NCBI GenBank assembly: GCA_025266875.1 | Contig: JALLLT010000025.1 | Coordinates: 186,001 to 250,000, forward strand | Reading direction: 5' to 3' | Source of the DNA: Fennellomyces sp. T-0311 | Taxonomy: Eukaryota > Mucoromycota > Mucoromycetes > Mucorales > Lichtheimiaceae | Length of the DNA: 64,000 nt | Shown: piece after piece, positions 1 to 11,351 of the stretch | How the letters are laid out: each line of letters starts with the position of its first letter | How positions within the stretch are numbered: position 1 is the stretch's first letter | Program-made: the position numbers and the translations under genes | The notes under the pieces: model-generated | Told to the model about the DNA's origin: nothing | What the model saw: the letters and a program-made list of their open reading frames with translations, nothing else | Database searches by the model: none

Positions 1-1593
1 AGGATGAGTGTGGCTTGATGTTTTCACCAACAAACATTCGTTCATTCTTTTGGCTTGGGATTCCCTATATGCACCGTATAAGAAATTGGTGCCTATTGGA
101 TTAGGTCTCGTGTACATCTCGGGTTTCAGTATTCGCAAGAATCGAAGTGACTGTTGCGGCATCGTTATCCGAATGACCGGATATTCTCTTGGACTGTACC
201 ACCGGCAGGAGTACAAATCCAAATGTGTCAACCTGGGGCAACGCGTTCCTATCCTCATGAGCACATTGTTGTCTTCAAATGCTGACTTGCGTAGTATCAA
301 TGTGTTCAAAATGGAAGTCGACTTTGCATTGCTTTTGTGGACGATGGTGTATCCAGTGATAGTCAACTTGATCAGCGATGGGCAGCCGCCTATTACAGTG
401 TCGATTGGTAGTTGTTGCAGGCATTGCAATTTGAAGTTTAAGATACTGCCCAAAGATAACTCTTGCAGACGCGTGCAGTAATGGAGATCACCAAGCCGTT
501 GTGGCACCGTGCTTAGGTGCAATCGCTCGATTCTGTTTGTCGCCCCGTGTCTGACCCATCTTGAAAAGTTTGTTGACACACGTTCGTCGTCCAACGTTAC
601 TTTTCGAATGCCCCTGAATAATAGTGGCAGTGCTGTGCTAGGCTGTCCTCCGAATTCGCCCAGTCGTAAGTTCTCCAAGTGCTGGAAGTGCTGTCTGAGC
701 GTAAGTGTTTGCACGGATCCAATAAATGGTTTTCCTTCATTGTCGATATAATTCACTGTCTGTGAACCTGAAGAGATGTCCAGGCTCTTCAGTTCGGGGT
801 ATTTACGCGTGATGAACTTGAATAACAGGGTGTAAGTGATGTTCTGATGTGCCCAGATTTCACTTGGAAGCGACAAATTCTGCAGGGGGGATGCAGGCAC
901 AAGCGATTCCATCTCTTCAGGTGAGATCGACATATCATCAATGTCCAGCAACATGGGTTTGGTGAACAAAAGGTGTTGCAGGCGTGGACATAACGCATGG
1001 ATTTCCTCCATATTTGCCATTGTCATTTTAAAGCTGGACGTTATTTTCAGATGCGTGAGGCGGGGGAGACGGCATAGGACGGGAGCGAGGGTTATCATCG
1101 GATCGATCGGGAACTTTCCCTTCAGTGACAAGCTGGTAAGCGAGGGTAGATCGAAATGGTCAAAAAATGGAACAGGAGAGTGAAAGATTCGTGTCAATGG
1201 CTTGTGATTCCCGTTTGGCGTAAGACTATCACTCCAAGTGAAATCCATCGTTGTTACTCTGGGACACAGTTTCGCAACCTTCTCCATGCCTTTGATGGTA
1301 AGCATACCGTCTTGCAAAACCAGACTCCGTACACATTCGCCCAAAACCCCCACGTAAGGCGTATCTGGCACGTCCGATTTTCGTCGTCTTCGCTTTTTGA
1401 CAGAATCTTCAAGCGTCTTTGTGAACATTGTCAACTGAGTCTTGGTGTTGATCTCCACAGTGCGGTATCGTTGAGGGCGGAAAACGCGATTGCAAAAGGA
1501 TGACACGCAAGCCAATTCAATCAGGTCAAGGGTGTCAAAGTGATTTCCGATCTGCCACAGGATCTCGTTGGGTAGCTGGGTGATCGTTGTCAT
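1..1593 (-). CDS. F-box/LRR-type protein, partial (C-terminus beyond left edge)
   Basis: An open frame of 531 codons starts at the ATG complementary to 1591-1593 and runs off the left edge without a stop. Residues 5-45 form an F-box (TQLPNEILWQIGNHFDTLDL, then CVSSFCNRVFRP). A basic patch KKRRRRK at 66-72 could be a nuclear localisation signal. The rest has leucine-rich spacing with recurrent 'CPxLxxL' turns, including CPRVTTMDF, CPRLQHL and CPRLTHLDL. The family motif W-x5-AT-x3-I-x-x-L is present as WVRHGATNRIERLHL. F-box proteins of this plan bind Skp1 and present substrates to an SCF ubiquitin ligase; the substrate is unknown. It is the first of nine same-strand paralogues and has no visible break. 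F-box identity is confident; the function is by family only. Confidence 0.85.
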   Translation of the reverse strand, partial: MTTITQLPNEILWQIGNHFDTLDLIELACVSSFCNRVFRPQRYRTVEINTKTQLTMFTKTLEDSVKKRRRRKSDVPDTPYVGVLGECVRSLVLQDGMLTIKGMEKVAKLCPRVTTMDFTWSDSLTPNGNHKPLTRIFHSPVPFFDHFDLPSLTSLSLKGKFPIDPMITLAPVLCRLPRLTHLKITSSFKMTMANMEEIHALCPRLQHLLFTKPMLLDIDDMSISPEEMESLVPASPLQNLSLPSEIWAHQNITYTLLFKFITRKYPELKSLDISSGSQTVNYIDNEGKPFIGSVQTLTLRQHFQHLENLRLGEFGGQPSTALPLLFRGIRKVTLDDERVSTNFSRWVRHGATNRIERLHLSTVPQRLGDLHYCTRLQELSLGSILNFKLQCLQQLPIDTVIGGCPSLIKLTITGYTIVHKSNAKSTSILNTLILRKSAFEDNNVLMRIGTRCPRLTHLDLYSCRWYSPREYPVIRITMPQQSLRFLRILKPEMYTRPNPIGTNFLYGAYRESQAKRMNECLLVKTSSHTHP

Positions 1594-2048
1594 GATTGCA
1601 GATCGAGTTGCTGCTTGAATACAGTAGTTCTGCAGAGAAAGATTGACGTCAAATGGTCTAGGCGCGGAATGCCCGAATCAAAGCAGGCCACCGGACTTTA
1701 CTAACTGCCTATTGTCAACAAATTACGCCGCTAACCTTAGTTTATCCACTGGAACATGTGCCAACTATGCATTCGGTTGAACTCAGTATACTAGAACATG
1801 TTTTCCGTTTATGCCATACCACTCGTAATAACATCGGCTTTGCCGCGTATTTCACCAAGCACCCTCTTCTATATTTACCTTCACGGGTTACGTGTACTAT
1901 TATATCTCAAGAAAGCAAGGTGATACAATCTGAGGGCGCAATGAAACCTGCATTTTCCTAATTGATGGAGCTTGTGTTACTTGTAACCCTCAACGTGAAG
2001 CTGGGTAGATTGTGCACATGGTAGGCAAACGATGCACAGGCTTCTTCT
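1594..2048. other. Intergenic gap in the F-box array
   Basis: This lies between the start of the first F-box gene and the 3' end of the neighbouring F-box pseudogene. I see no conserved coding sequence, RNA gene or repeat. It presumably holds the promoter of the leftmost gene. Confidence 0.5.
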
Positions 2049-4060
2049 TCAACAAAAAATACCATTACAAAATACTGGCAGATTAATAACTTGATTTGTA
2101 TATACGCCATTCAATTGCTGCGCGTAGTTTTTTGCTGCACGAGTGGCATACATACAGCAAAGTTTGTATTGAGAGATATGCATTTTCTTTGACTTGGGGA
2201 TTTTGCGATTAAAGTAAATGTCATCCACACTAACTCGCACGTAGTTAATATAAAGGCGATCGAAACCACGAAAGGACATTGTGGTACCATGATTTGTGCT
2301 TGATCCAGCATAAACCGGCTTTTTCATTATTCTTAAGTGCTGCTCTCTTTCCTGACGCCAGTGGTGGCAGTACTGAAGATCATTATTCCTTGTATGTAAA
2401 AGATCACGGTCTCGCAGACGAGGGAGATTGATTGAATCCATCCTAGTTGAATACCAAAAGAAGGTCCAGCTTACGTGATTTCGTATTTTCACCGCGAATG
2501 AATCATTGAAACCAGCGTTGGTAACCACACTCCATTTTGACTGCAGCTGGGATCCATAATCAACGCCTCTCCTCATAGCAAATGTGCATACTCTTGGCAT
2601 AATTGATCGTAAGTATGTGAAACATTGTCGAGGGATAAGAATTTGTTTGGTAAGGTATGGGTTTGTATCGATCCATCGCCAGCAATACAGATCCAAATGG
2701 GCCAGTCGCGGACATTGTCCTCCTATACGAGCGAGTACATTATAATCAGCGAAGATCGAGCTCTCCAGCACTAAAGCTTTGATGCTTGATTGCTTTGCAA
2801 CTTGAATGTCGTAACAAATGAAACGTTCTACAACTTCCAATGTTTCAAGAGCTACGCAGTTGTATAGTAAGGTATTAATGGGTAATTCTAGATATGCTAT
2901 ATTGCGGCCTTCTTCAATATCAGTGTTCGTAGAATCTTGGAGTGACGGATATTGTTTAAGGCGGAGGATACCTTGGATAGCCTGAGATGTTGAATTCCTT
3001 TTGTTGCTTCACTGCCGATCCAATCCGAGAGCACGATTGAGCTGTGACCATCCAAAAGCTCTACTTTTGGGATGCCGTTGATAAGCTGAGGGCATGTGAT
3101 GCTAGAGCTACCAGCAATTCCAGCGAGTCGCAACTGTGGAAAGGAATCCCGAAGAACAGTGGTCGCAGCTTCTCCAGTTTAGTCGCGCTGGGGAATGAAC
3201 CGCTCTTATCTGCTGTGCTTGGTCGTGGATATGTCCAACATTTCAAGTACGTGTACTCCCTGGTAATGCACTAGAATCAAGTGCCATTGCAAGGATGCCG
3301 ATTGCCCCATACAGAGTCACCAGATAAAGCGAACTTTTGAATGATACGTGTTGGCGTGGCAGCTTGGACCTTGGACAGTGTCATGGATGTATCGACGGGG
3401 AGAAATACGGGCACGGCAGTCTAACTCCTTCAACTATGGGCATCGCTTATGGGCCTTACCCATCCATGCCATCGTCCATACCATTTGCCCTGTAATTCGC
3501 AACGATTCGAGCTGAGGTACGTAGAGCAGAACAGCAATGGTACCATAGTCCGTGTTGTGATGTGGACAGCGTTCAATCAATACCAACTTTGTCAGACTCA
3601 CCGATGAAAGTGTTGAAAGAAAGGGACTGAGCTGTAGAACAGTCTCGTTGCTTCTTTCTGCTCCTTTCTTTTCGAGAAACCGGTATATTCAAAGACGACC
3701 GTGGTCACGTTAGGATAGAGCGCCGCGAGCTGTTGTGTACTCCTTTGTTGTACCATTGCTATCCTCCAGTTTCAAAACATGTATGATATCACCAATACTC
3801 TCAAAGCGTGCCACAGTGCGGTGCTGTATTTTACGCCGTTTGGGGTTTCACGGCGAATGTTCCAGTGATTACATGAAGCGCGCGTACAAAGATCTGGTGT
3901 CTAGATCGACCGACCGGTAACGGAATGGCCTGGCCCAGGTGTACCATAGAAACGACACATAAACGGATTCGATCAAGTCATTTTCGTTCAGGTAGCCTGT
4001 TATGTGTGCAATGATTTCTGGAGGAAGATCCAGGAATGCTGCGCTGTTTGAGTTGGTCAT
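2049..4060 (-). pseudogene. F-box/LRR pseudogene (frameshifted)
   Basis: Pieces of one family member lie in order on the minus strand but in different frames. At 3869-4060 is an intact F-box start (LDLPPEIIAHITGYLNENDL, then VSFLWYTWARPFRYRSVDL). At about 3683-3760 is QLAALYPNVTTVVFEY, matching the QLAAMCPNVTTVRFDW of its neighbour. At 2897-3133 are GIPKVELLDG and the family motif WIGSEATKGIQHLRL. At 2049-2840 is the C-terminal third with GQCPRLAHLDLYCWRWIDTN and a decayed terminal motif FRGFDRLYINYVRVSVDD. Frames change several times and no single frame spans the gene, so it is a pseudogene. Its closest relatives in the window appear to be the left-edge gene and the 659-aa gene that follows. 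Confidence 0.85.
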
Positions 4061-4199
4061 TGCTGTAGGGAAAGATGGTGCTATTTGTTATGTTTTCTTA
4101 GCCGACTTTAGATCCAACTACTGCCAACAGTAAATATTAAGAGCAAGAAGAAAGGATGCTAGAGCGCCTCCGTAGTACATGGACATGTAAAACACCTCT

Positions 4200-6179
4200 T
4201 CAATACATATCTACATTTTCATATCTCTTATCTGTGCTGAAAAAACTCCTGTCTCTCAAGTTTACTCGACCTGCATGGTAATAGAAACGATCGACGCCAC
4301 GACAACATAGCAGTGTACTCCAATGCTGGATGAATCCAATATCGGGTCGATGTACTCTCATGGCTTCCAGACCCTGATTCGCCTTGAGCCACAGTGCATC
4401 GCTTTTGAATCCATCTGCGCGCAAACTTAACCACTGCGTAATGTCGGTGCTGGATATCCTGGACATCGTTGCTTCTGGATGAGCTTTGTTCGGTCCGGAC
4501 CAGAACAGCAGTGGTGGATTGCTTTCATTGTGCTCAGCCATCTTCAGCATCAGACACTCGTTGGATCTTTGGTCATCGTGGTCTATCACCCATCGTGGCT
4601 GCCTGGTTTGACTCGTGCTTGAGGTTCTGAACCGACTTGGAGTTTCCAAGATGGTTCGAATAGCGGTGGAGCATATTGTTGGTGCAACCAAGCGGAAATA
4701 CATGAGCCAGCTCTGCGGAAAGGGGATTTCAATGACAGGATATCTGTCGGTATCAATCCAGATGCAACGATGCATATCCAGATGCGTGAGGCGTGGACAT
4801 CGCTCACCGATATGCCTTAGTATACGGTTATGTGCAAATGCACACTTGCTCAGTACCAGTTTTCTCAGAGGCAGTGGTTGATGTGTGCTGCCACAGTTCT
4901 CGCTCTGGCGTATGTGACATTTGAAGGCCGACAATACTTCCAGCGCACGACAGCTGGATAGAACAATGTCAATTGGTAGCTCTTGAAACACCTTGTACCC
5001 GATATATGAATTATCGTAGCCTAAGCAAAGTTCCCGTAGATGCGTGCAGTAGCTGAGGTCGCTCAATGCTGCAGGTAGCGTTGAAATTGACAACTGCGTG
5101 ATGTTATGAGTAGCATCGTTACTGATCCACTGTGAAAAATGCACTGTGACATCGCCTCGCAACGTTACGTTCGGAATACCCTTGACCAGCAGGGGCAGGG
5201 CTGTGCAGGGATGCCCTGTAAACACATCAAAGTTTAATGTTGCCAGATTAGGCCAAATACTACGAAGCTGCAGCGTGTTGTCGTCTCTGGATGGCGGATT
5301 GGGGAGAAAGCCTTTATACTGCGCGACGGGAAAGATTTCCAGGCTTGTTAAAGAAGGGTATTTATGTGTGATGTATTGGTACCATGGAGTACTTTGCATG
5401 CGCCAATCAGCCGACATGGCACTAGGGAACGACAGACTGCGCATCGTGGCGGATGGTGTGACATGTTTGATTTTCGATTGAGGAATGGACGTGTCATCGT
5501 TTCTCCAGTTCACCCATCCGATCTTTAAACGTATCAGTTTTGGGCATAGCGTGTGAAGCTCCTCCATGTATGATAGCGCAGGGAAGAATCTGTCAAATGT
5601 CATCGTCAGCGATTCAAGTTGGGGCAGCCGCCGCAGCACGTCAAGAATTGTGTCCCACGTGAAGACCACGCTCATTGAAGGTGCAAACTCGCCATCCAAA
5701 TCCAAACAAGTCAACGTGGCTGGATGAAAGTGTTCAAAAAAAGGTATAGGCGAGCGGAATCGACGCGTTGATTTGGTGGATTCCTTGGGCGGGTTGCCAC
5801 CATCGTACCAATCGAAACGAACCGTTGTCACGTTGGGACACATGGCGGCGAGCTGCTGCATGTTGCTGGAAGTCATGAGGCCGTCCTCCAGTCGTAGTTG
5901 ACGTACATACTGACCGAGGTTATCCATCTGTTGCGTCGTGTCAAGCTTTCGTCGTTTCGTCTTTTGGGAAGACTGTTCTTTCAAAGCCGCCAAGAAGGCG
6001 GCGGCACTAGCCTTTTCTACCAGATCAACAGAGAGACGGCGGAATGTACGAAAGAAAGAGTTCCATGACCTGGACACACACATGCAATCGATGATGTCGT
6101 TGTTATCCAAATAAGTGGCAATGTGCGCGATGATTTCATTCGGAAGATCCACAAACGATTTTCTTTTATGCTCATTCAT
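4200..6179 (-). CDS. F-box/LRR-type protein, 659 aa
   Basis: A single-exon gene of 659 aa. The F-box is at residues 9-46 (VDLPNEIIAHIATYLDNNDI, then CVSRSWNSFFRTF). KTKRRKLD at 73-80 is a likely nuclear localisation signal. About 500 residues of leucine-rich repeats follow, with MCPNVTTVRFDW, LRRLPQLESLTMTFD, WISNDATHNITQLSI and RCPRLTHLDMHRCIWIDTD. The C-terminus carries the family signature STLLCCRGVDRFYYHAGRVN. The predicted role is the substrate receptor of an SCF ubiquitin ligase; no substrate can be named. The ATG complementary to 6177-6179 fits because the F-box begins a few residues later, as in all paralogues. No frameshift is seen. It lies 139 bp downstream of the F-box start of the preceding pseudogene and 226 bp from the next gene. 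Confidence 0.9.
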   Translation of the reverse strand: MNEHKRKSFVDLPNEIIAHIATYLDNNDIIDCMCVSRSWNSFFRTFRRLSVDLVEKASAAAFLAALKEQSSQKTKRRKLDTTQQMDNLGQYVRQLRLEDGLMTSSNMQQLAAMCPNVTTVRFDWYDGGNPPKESTKSTRRFRSPIPFFEHFHPATLTCLDLDGEFAPSMSVVFTWDTILDVLRRLPQLESLTMTFDRFFPALSYMEELHTLCPKLIRLKIGWVNWRNDDTSIPQSKIKHVTPSATMRSLSFPSAMSADWRMQSTPWYQYITHKYPSLTSLEIFPVAQYKGFLPNPPSRDDNTLQLRSIWPNLATLNFDVFTGHPCTALPLLVKGIPNVTLRGDVTVHFSQWISNDATHNITQLSISTLPAALSDLSYCTHLRELCLGYDNSYIGYKVFQELPIDIVLSSCRALEVLSAFKCHIRQSENCGSTHQPLPLRKLVLSKCAFAHNRILRHIGERCPRLTHLDMHRCIWIDTDRYPVIEIPFPQSWLMYFRLVAPTICSTAIRTILETPSRFRTSSTSQTRQPRWVIDHDDQRSNECLMLKMAEHNESNPPLLFWSGPNKAHPEATMSRISSTDITQWLSLRADGFKSDALWLKANQGLEAMRVHRPDIGFIQHWSTLLCCRGVDRFYYHAGRVNLRDRSFFSTDKRYENVDMY

Positions 6180-6405
6180 TGTGCAGGACTTGAAAACTAT
6201 ATTAGGTTCAAGGCACCTTGAAAGTTTAAAGTTACCTTCTGAAAGGGAGTATGCTGGATAAAGAGAGATTGAATTTAGCGCAATGATTAACTAATTATGG
6301 TATTCGATGATAAAAAGCCATGGCACGCGATTGAATAGGTCGATCCGGACACCATTTCAATATCTACAGCTCTTGCATATTCGTTACATTGCTTTATAGA
6401 AATTG

Positions 6406-8310
6406 TTACAAAGCCAATCGGAAGTTTGAGTAGTAGAGGCGATCGACACTATGACAGTGCAGAACTGTGCATGCCCACACCCGTTCATCTGGTAAATTAA
6501 GCTCTCGTCTTTCCCTCAGATCTTGCATTTCCTTCAAGGCTTGATCTTGTATTGAGTTATCATCCTCGTATTCGTAGCCGTCTGTCCATGCATCTAGCCA
6601 GCGTACGATCACTGAATTGTTGATCTTTTGGACATACCGCTTGATCGGTATAGTGGGTCGACATTCATCATGGAACAGTCGCGGGTTGGCTTCACCTGGC
6701 GTCTTTAGCATGATGTACCTGTTTGGAGCGATAGGCACATCGAGACGGCGGTTGGGGCGACTATCCGGGATTTGGGTGTACACTTGCGGTTCGACCATGC
6801 AAAAGTAGGAGAGTCGATGCTGCGGAAGATCGATGTAAATGATGGGATTCTCGTCGGTGACAACCCACATGCAGTGGTAGAAATCCAAATGAACAAGTTC
6901 CCGACATCGTTGACCAACGTGTCCAATTACGGAATTGGATAGGATTGCCACATTGTTCATTTTCAATGTCGTCAAAGATGCTTGAGAGGCACTTGCATGC
7001 TCGTAGCAAATATTGACACGCGTCAGTGTCAGCTTCTTTAACCCCGGACAACATGATAATATTGAGGCAATGTTGATGTTGTAGGCGACGTTTCTTATCA
7101 TGGTCGTCATTCGTGATTCCGGCGCTTTGCTGTCCAATTCCAGTTCTTGCAAGTGTGGACAATGCTTTAAGCAGGATAAATTGCTAGGAAATCTCCAGAC
7201 TGATAGCTGCACGATGCTGTTGGTTGCTTCGTTGTGGATCCACTCTGGAAAAAACACTGACGGATTGTCACGTAGCTTTATCTTTTGAATGCCGCGGACC
7301 AGGTGCGGCCATGCTGTGCTCAGTTGTTTGGAAAACGCACCCAAGACCAGCTCCTCTAATCGTGGAAAGTAATCTCGAAATGCGACTGCTGGAATAACTT
7401 GAGAGTCCCGTTCGTCAGCGTGGATCGATCGGTAATCGTGTTCTCTTGATGAAATATTCAGTTGCCTTAATGCAGGGTATTTGTGTCGGATATATGTAAA
7501 CCATGGACCGGTGAAGACGTTTCTGTTAGCCCACACACGACTTCCATTGATCGATAAGTTCTCCATTCTCCTGGCAGGCTCAACACCTTCGATCGCAGAT
7601 ATAATGACCGTTTCATCATTCACGGCCTCAATGTCACTCCCAGCAACTGACACTTGCATAAGGTTTGGACACGTATCGTGAATAAGCTCCATGCTGGCAA
7701 TTGTGATAAACTGCATCTTCGTATCAAGTGTCAGGGACTCGAGTTGCGGTGTCGTCCTTAGGATATGAATCAAGTGATCCAATGTAAACATGCCTTCCCA
7801 TCTGCAGTCGTATCCTTCCCTGGTCAAGCTTAATGATCGCAGGCTTGATACATCAAATAACATAAATAATGCGTTTGGAGTCTCAAATACGCGTGTTGAT
7901 GGTTTTGAGAATGATTCGGGTGTAAGATTTCCTTTCTCGCGCCATTGAAAGTGGATCGATGTAACGTTTGGGCAAAGGGTACGCAGGTCTTCCATACGCT
8001 TCATAGACATGAAGCCATCGCGTACATGCAACGCGCGTACATTGTAGCCAAGGTTGAGTATACGTTGTGGAGGATAATGGCTCCTTAGTTTGGTTTTTTC
8101 ATATGACCGTTCGATGGTGTTGAAAAAGGCACAAAATTTTGATAGAGTCGTGAGCTTCGCCGTGCGATACAGAAACGGGCAGAAGAACGAGTGCCAAACA
8201 GCTGAAACGCGTAGACACTGAGCGAGATCGGCATTGTCCAAGTGCCCAACAATGAGCAGAGCAATGTCATTGGGGAGATTCATAATAGTTGTTTCGTTGG
8301 AGTACAACAT
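6406..8310 (-). CDS. F-box/LRR-type protein, 634 aa
   Basis: A single-exon gene of 634 aa read from the ATG complementary to 8308-8310. The frame is open ten codons further upstream but has no ATG there, and the chosen start (MLYSNETTIMNLPND) aligns with that of the 636-aa paralogue (MIYSEGTTLSNLPAE). The F-box spans about residues 10-48, with CLRVSAVWHSFFCPF. LRR-like repeats follow (LCPNVTSIHFQW, TTPQLESLTLD, HVGQRCRELVHLDFYHCMW). The mid-protein motif is WIHNEATNSIVQLSV and the C-terminal signature CTVLHCHSVDRLYYSNFRLA. It most resembles the 663-aa gene at 11352-13343 (shared 'WRFP', 'INIASILSCCPGLKKLT' and 'QHRLSYF' regions). The predicted role is an SCF substrate receptor. Confidence 0.9.
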   Translation of the reverse strand: MLYSNETTIMNLPNDIALLIVGHLDNADLAQCLRVSAVWHSFFCPFLYRTAKLTTLSKFCAFFNTIERSYEKTKLRSHYPPQRILNLGYNVRALHVRDGFMSMKRMEDLRTLCPNVTSIHFQWREKGNLTPESFSKPSTRVFETPNALFMLFDVSSLRSLSLTREGYDCRWEGMFTLDHLIHILRTTPQLESLTLDTKMQFITIASMELIHDTCPNLMQVSVAGSDIEAVNDETVIISAIEGVEPARRMENLSINGSRVWANRNVFTGPWFTYIRHKYPALRQLNISSREHDYRSIHADERDSQVIPAVAFRDYFPRLEELVLGAFSKQLSTAWPHLVRGIQKIKLRDNPSVFFPEWIHNEATNSIVQLSVWRFPSNLSCLKHCPHLQELELDSKAPESRMTTMIRNVAYNINIASILSCCPGLKKLTLTRVNICYEHASASQASLTTLKMNNVAILSNSVIGHVGQRCRELVHLDFYHCMWVVTDENPIIYIDLPQHRLSYFCMVEPQVYTQIPDSRPNRRLDVPIAPNRYIMLKTPGEANPRLFHDECRPTIPIKRYVQKINNSVIVRWLDAWTDGYEYEDDNSIQDQALKEMQDLRERRELNLPDERVWACTVLHCHSVDRLYYSNFRLAL

Positions 8311-8539
8311 GACGAATCCTGAGAATCTCCTGGCAACCAATTCAATAGTTCGGCCGAATCAAGCCATTTTGGATTTCTGGAAATCCGGCCTGGATCGTAC
8401 ATACATTACGCAAGCAAGTTACCCCGTTGACGTAATGATTGTGTATACCACACATTATACTATACATCGTGCGATCGCTAACTTCCAGAAAGAACAATGG
8501 AGAGCTGGCGCCAACGACGTTTTGATATCTTCACCATAA

Positions 8540-9230
8540 CAAGTCTGTTTGGGTCGTATTCTTGTGAATATTCCATATGAAAATACGAAAGCCAATGCTG
8601 TGGAAGATTGATTCGAATGGTAGGGGTTCTGTTCAGTATGATACATGTGCATCTATACAGATCCAGATGAATAAGCTCCGGACACTGTTAACCGATATGT
8701 AAAAGCATTGTATTGGATAAAATCACCGATTTAGATAATGCCAGGGCATTCAAAGGTGAATTGCTTTTTATAACTCCAGTAGTACTAGTGTAGCACTCTT
8801 ATGTTACAGCCGGCAATTGATAGTTCTTTGAGCGATGGACAACACGGTTCATAATATATAATCAAGATAGACACGGCAAAGTTTGTCCCACATCATTTCA
8901 GTTAAAAATGCTACTACATTAGAACTTGGCTCCAAACTTCACCTGGTTCTTTCCGTCTACGGTGGACCGATGCGACGTTTGGGCACCGAGTAGCAAGCGT
9001 AAAATACGCATTCGGTAACCAAAATTTATCGTAGGCTGTATCGGAACAACTGTTCCGTTTGGCTTTCTTTGCGAATTGCTCAACTGCGCTGCAAAACGTA
9101 AAAAAAACCCTTATAGTTCCAAAATCTCGCTGATCGGCAAAGAAGCGTGCGGAATGTTGTGTTCCATACGCTTGATACCAATGTGCATTGCTTTAGATAG
9201 ACTTGTTCAAGGGCTTAATAATGCGTAGAA
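8540..9230 (-). pseudogene. F-box/LRR pseudogene remnant, internally deleted
   Basis: Minus-strand fragments match the family in gene order. Near 9170-9220 is LKQCTLVSSVWNTTFRTL, the second half of an F-box, nearly identical to LKQCIFVSATWNGTFRPM of the 663-aa gene. Near 8560-8690 is QCPELIHLDLYRC followed by TIRINLPQHWLSYF, the late repeat region. Stops and frame changes interrupt both, and most of the central 400 residues are missing. It belongs to the same subfamily as the two flanking intact genes. Confidence 0.75.
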
Positions 9231-11351
9231 TAATGCCAAGGAAGAGGTTGGTGTTGTGCTTTTGTATTATGATCGAAATTCATAGCGATAATGTAACTCT
9301 CGTTAATGGAATATTAGTAAGTAAGTGATAGTATGCATACCGTAAATAATTGCCAACGAGGTCTCAAAGAAATGTGGATATGCACAAGTGGTCCAATAAG
9401 ACGAAAGAAAAGTAAATTATGAGCGGGGTAAGAGTTCGAGAAAAGTGAATGACAAATAAGACGATCGTAAAATATCGACATAATAAGTAAGTTGGATACC
9501 AGACGACAGATACAAAAGGGTATATACATAAGCAAAACATGCAGTACTATTTATGTGCGTAGTCGTCACATAGAATCACTTGCATGGCATAACATTATGC
9601 ACAGTTGCACATCCTTGCTGCATTGTTCAACGTACGACGGAGATACGTAGCTTTTCCGAACTATTTATTTAACTCTGTAAAGGAAGTAGAGGAAATGCAA
9701 CGGACAAGTGATCACCAAGAACAAGAGAAAGTGTAAAATAGTAAAAATGAAAATCCGGATAGGCAAGGTTACCTGATCTAATGATGGCAAGGAGAGTGGA
9801 AAGTTAACCCACAGCGCGATAAAAGCGAAGCAACATCTAACAATAAATATTAAAAGCCAGAATTCCCTCATATGCAAGCAAGTTCCAATCTTGTACTATG
9901 ACAGCTTATTATAGGTACAGATAGCTTCGTTCATTTTGCACCATCCAGTGAATCAGTCAGGATTATCATATGTAATAATCGTATGTGTACAAGGATTTTA
10001 CAGGTAAAAATGGGACGATACATATTAAAGTTTGCAATATACATCGGATAGTTAAGAAAGTCCTTAAAAACGTTTGGTGCACCTCGCTCAAATCCCTGAC
10101 CTTCACTTTCAAAAGCTAGCAGACTTACTTCAACAACCCGTGCATCTGATTCTAGAAATCTGCGCAAGCTCTGTCATTTGGCACGACCATATCGAAAAGT
10201 ACGAGTACGTTTCCCGAAATATAATTGTAGTCATCACTACTCCGAGTTCTACACCGGATCGACAACCTGATCCACCCGAATGAGGACAGCGAACAAAATA
10301 GCGAATCAAGCATCGAATGATCCGCCTAAGATTTGACAGATTCCCCCCCCCCCCAACGAATCACATATGACATGTGTGGTTCTGTAAGGGCCAGCTTGCA
10401 CTATGGCAGTGCCATCCCCGCTGTCTACCTTCTGGGACTACACTGACCTGCTTTTTTTTCTTTCATGAATGTGGTTTTTTCTCAAGCATGGATTTTCTCA
10501 TCCTTTTGTAATAGTTTAACAACACCTTAGAGCCGCAAGGGAGAGACCTAATAAGTTTATGTAGGAACAGGTCTATTATATACCTCTCAAAATAAATTAT
10601 AACTTTTGAATTAATTGTAGTCATAATGGCTACCCCAGCTACAACATCGATGACTGCTGAAGCTCTTATGTTAATAAGTAGACCGGTTGTTATGGCTACA
10701 AGGTAACCACTATGATAACGGGGATTTATGCTGAAATACGTATTTGAAGGTGATTCTTTAAGCTTTTTTATATAGTACATTCCATTTCCTATGATCTTTT
10801 CACTATTGACTCCCTATTTTCTGTGCTTTTCATTCAAGCTCTACTTTTCGATCAATTCTTTCCAAGTTGAACTACTTTTGGCCATATCTCGGTCCTGGAT
10901 TATGCTACCATGCTTGGTACACCAGAATTACCGTTCTGCTTTGGTTTCTCCGCTAATTGCACAATCCTTTTGTGGAGCCGGTAAGTTTCTTCATTCGCTT
11001 CTACTTCTGCGTAAAGGAGAGGAAGAAAAGTTATATTCAACATGGTTGATGCGAATGTATATTGTTTCATATCAGCATGACCCAAAAATTTGCAATGAAG
11101 AATAAAGTCGAATGGTAGATCTGTGCAGCTCTTTTTTCTGTTTTAATTCAGCATTAAGGAAGAACCACAGGAACGGCCAAATACGTAGAATACCTGCTCA
11201 ACCTCATAGTGTGTAGACTGTAGCATAGAAATGAATAGCAGCGTGTGCGTGTATGATATATTGGAAATTTATGACGAGAATACTATTCTCAATACAAATT
11301 ATGGAATTGGTACGCGGATACGGAAGGAGAGAACCAATACATGGCATCATT
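9231..11351. other. Long AT-rich gap in the F-box array
   Basis: About 2.1 kb without a recognisable gene. It contains a run of 13 or so cytosines near 10345. The longest ATG-initiated frame is 105 codons on the minus strand (10463-10780), hydrophobic in the middle and matching nothing I know, so I do not call it a gene. No terminal repeats or target duplications were found. Confidence 0.5.

Noticed and set aside
10463..10780. 105-codon minus-strand frame in the long F-box array gap
   Set aside because: No recognisable motif, AT-rich composition and no supporting context.
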